Source: Ascaris suum (Eukaryota; Nematoda; Chromadorea; Rhabditida; Ascarididae). Taken from it: a stretch of 64,000 nucleotides of DNA. The notes beneath the pieces were generated by a model. It saw nothing but the letters and a program-made list of their open reading frames with translations, had not been told where the DNA came from and did no database searches. This document shows positions 61,656 through 64,000 of the stretch, one piece after another (position 1 is the first letter of the stretch; each line of letters opens with the position of its first letter). A program made the position numbers and the translations under genes. The stretch is taken from assembly GCA_013433145.1 (NCBI GenBank), contig CM024187.1:11438326-11502325 (forward strand), given 5' to 3'.

Positions 61656-64000
61656 CATAGCCATAGAGGTTGATCTCGATAGTCTTTCTACTTAGTGCCA
61701 CAAAATACCGCCCCATCTGTCTTTCTTAATGTTGGCCGCCAATTATGAACGATTCAAACTCAACCACCTTCAGCACTGAAAATTCATTGCTGACCCGTAA
61801 CTGAGCCTTAATGCGTTTTAAAGTTTCGAATTCTGAGTTTTTCGAACCTTGCCGTAGTGCACTTCAACCACATTACAGTTGTCTTATCTGCAGTCATAAT
61901 ACCATGAAAATAGTTAGACTAGTCGCTTTGACGAAATCGCACGAGAAGACCTCTCATGGTAAAGTAGATTTACCATCGGAACACATAAAAACGTGTTTCG
62001 GATTCGAGCCCGATAGTTCTTTTCAATTATTTTTTCACGGCAGTTTGAAAATAGGTAATGTTGCAGACAAAGATATTTTTCGAAAATGATCTCTGCTTAC
62101 GGAGAACACGCTTGATATGAGTCTGGAAAATATCAATGAAATATTATGGGGTTTTTTCACTAGCTGAAGAATATTATCGAGTTTGCCGACATAATCGCTC
62201 CTCAAAGAAATCGCGAAATTACGCCAAACAGCATTTGCTGGGAAATAACACATATGCTACTCGTTTTTTCGTTCCTTTTCATTTTTTAAGGCTTACGGAT
62301 TCCAGTTCCAATTTTCATTCCTCCTTAATTCAGTCACGTTAGTGATCAGAGAAATTATATACAATTCACTGATTTGCCAGTTTATTCGGTTTTTTCGTCT
62401 AAATGGAGACAAACTATATGAAGAGTGTGTAATATAATTTCTGTGTAATATAATCTCTTTGAGAAAAAATTCGTACATTTCATGCTTTTGATGAAGGAAA
62501 AAATCCGCCAAAAATGAATTAATAAGTGAACAGGCTCAATGAGATGCTTTTTCCAAAACTGGAGCCTCGCAAAAAGCATTCAAAAAAAACGGCCCCAGGA
62601 GAGCAAATTTTTGTGCATCGATGGGAAATGTTTGTGCAACTTTTCATCAATTTAACATAACTTCACTTGCACGGTTTGCTTATTGGACACACAGCTGAGC
62701 TTGCTTAGTTACAACGCCGATAGTCCTATCGGTCATCAGGTGCAATATTTGTCTCTCCTACCAAACAAATTTTGAACTCAGAACGTCCTCTAAAGTATCA
62801 CAAACCACTAGGTATATCTCTATTTTATGTCCAAGTGATCAATTTTTGGTACCGTCCCTTTTCATTTTCAGGTTTTACTTTTGCTTTATTTTGAACATAA
62901 CCACTCGCCAAATACATAATAGCAGCTGAACGGCAAAACACAAAGTACCAATTGTGATAATTGGGAAGTTGCCTCGAACAGATTTCCGAAAAGCGGTTGT
63001 TCTATGGAAATCCTTCCTATCTCGGCGAATCATCTTACTAGTCGTTCAAAATAGGAACATACAGTCGGAAATCAGCAGGCGCAAACCTGAAACCTACCAC
63101 TAAATTAACGTTTTCTGGTAAAAGCTATGCGATTGTATTACGCTCAGTAGCAAAATTTTGAAAATGGGCTGGATGAGAGCGTACCTGCCAAAAGTGCTAT
63201 GTTCTCTGAGCAAGGAGGATGTAAAAGTTGTCTGCATTGCCTACGGAGAGGGAATTTCTCAGCTCGTCAGAGCTGTTCGGAATGTGCCAATTTGACTGTG
63301 AATTAGTGAAAGAATGCCGAAATAGCAATTACTGATTGCAGTACTCTAGTGTAAATGCGATTTTCTTTTCGATAAGAGTGTTGCAAATGTCGACGTCTTT
63401 TTTTCGAAGCGATTTTCTCGTTTATTTTTGAGAAGACCTTGTTGCCACCATGGAAGACTTTATTGCCACCTTTCGACAGATCGTCTGTTGAGAATAACAG
63501 TGTTATGACTCATGCAAATGACAAGAAAGTTATGTTTAAGAGAGGTAATAACATAGATGACCCAATATTTGCATGATGCTGTGCGCGTTTAATAAATAAC
63601 CCAATCATTTCTATGGTTTTTAAATATCTGAATGATAGAACTTGAAAGGAGGTATTTTATATCTAAACACTGAATTTAATTATTTCTTTGATCGGAACAT
63701 TTAACTTTAAACTAGACCATTAGTTTGGTATGCAGTTTCAGTCGTGCAAAGTTTGCAGTACAAGTACAGCGCTGCAAATTTTGCGGGTTTTCTCGCTCAC
63801 CATTGTGTACAAAGATCATTCTTGCGAAGCACAATCATCCATCTGCATCACCTGTATGACATGCAACTTTTCATCTATGACATCTCATTGTGTTCACTTT
63901 CGACCTGTAGAAATGAATGCACTGTAGCAATTGCTTGTACAAGCACTGCACTGCAAAATAAATAAGCAGGGATTCGCTTGGCATGTTGCACGTTTTTAAC
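61656..64000. other. No gene seen; possible further LINE debris
   Basis: The first few hundred bases may continue the LINE fossil, but no conserved block is readable. The rest holds only short frames of 65-92 codons without motifs. A weak 20-bp direct repeat (63759 and 63938) lies near the right end. Confidence 0.35.

Noticed and set aside
1..64000. CRISPR arrays, bacterial operons, plasmid or phage features
   Set aside because: The DNA is spliced eukaryotic sequence. There are no regularly spaced repeats with unique spacers and no prokaryotic gene layout.

Overview
The window looks like intron-rich, gene-poor nuclear DNA of a nematode. Coding sequence is in short exons (about 30-240 nt), mostly separated by introns of several hundred to several thousand bases. 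One gene encodes a secreted two-immunoglobulin protein of the nematode ZIG type. Another encodes a pepsin-family protease with a VCFG segment of the kind seen in nematode ASP proteases. A ttgcag acceptor-like site lies 12 nt before the start codon of the largest gene, where nematodes often place a spliced-leader site. Only three genes in 64 kb are clearly recognisable. This suggests a genome less compact than Caenorhabditis; I cannot name the species.

Layout. (1) 0.36-2.23 kb, plus strand: the 3' exons of a gene whose C-terminus is a Gln/Met/Ser-rich, prion-like low-complexity segment (family not recognised). (2) 4.3-5.4 kb, plus: a possible start exon and a possible 70-codon exon, both weak. 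(3) 5.8-10.85 kb, minus: a pepsin-like (A1) aspartic protease. Eight exons were reconstructed, with both catalytic Asp motifs and a one-base frameshift near the C-terminus. (4) 11.67-11.73 kb, minus: a likely last exon with an acidic tail. (5) 11.7-20.3 kb: no convincing gene. (6) 20.3-34.9 kb, plus: a complete EpsinR/CLINT1 (liquid facets-related) gene in about 13 exons, with an ENTH domain and clathrin- and adaptor-binding motifs. (7) 38.2-38.6 kb, plus: exon-like pieces of an unrecognised gene with a 46-nt intron. (8) 38.6-47.7 kb: no recognised gene, two tRNA-like remnants and a CA-rich repeat. (9) 47.7-53.9 kb, plus: the ZIG-type gene, lacking only its signal-peptide exon(s). (10) 54-64 kb: mostly featureless, with one Cys-rich minus-strand ORF and a decayed LINE reverse-transcriptase fragment near 61.1-61.7 kb.

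The three main genes act in different processes: clathrin-coated vesicle traffic, acid proteolysis, and extracellular maintenance of nervous-system architecture. I see no sign of a co-regulated cluster or operon. I did not find a previously undescribed biological system. The most useful leads are the protease frameshift and altered flap, the frequent AAG 3' splice sites, and the unassigned exon clusters at 0.4-2.2, 11.7, 38.3 and 54.7 kb.
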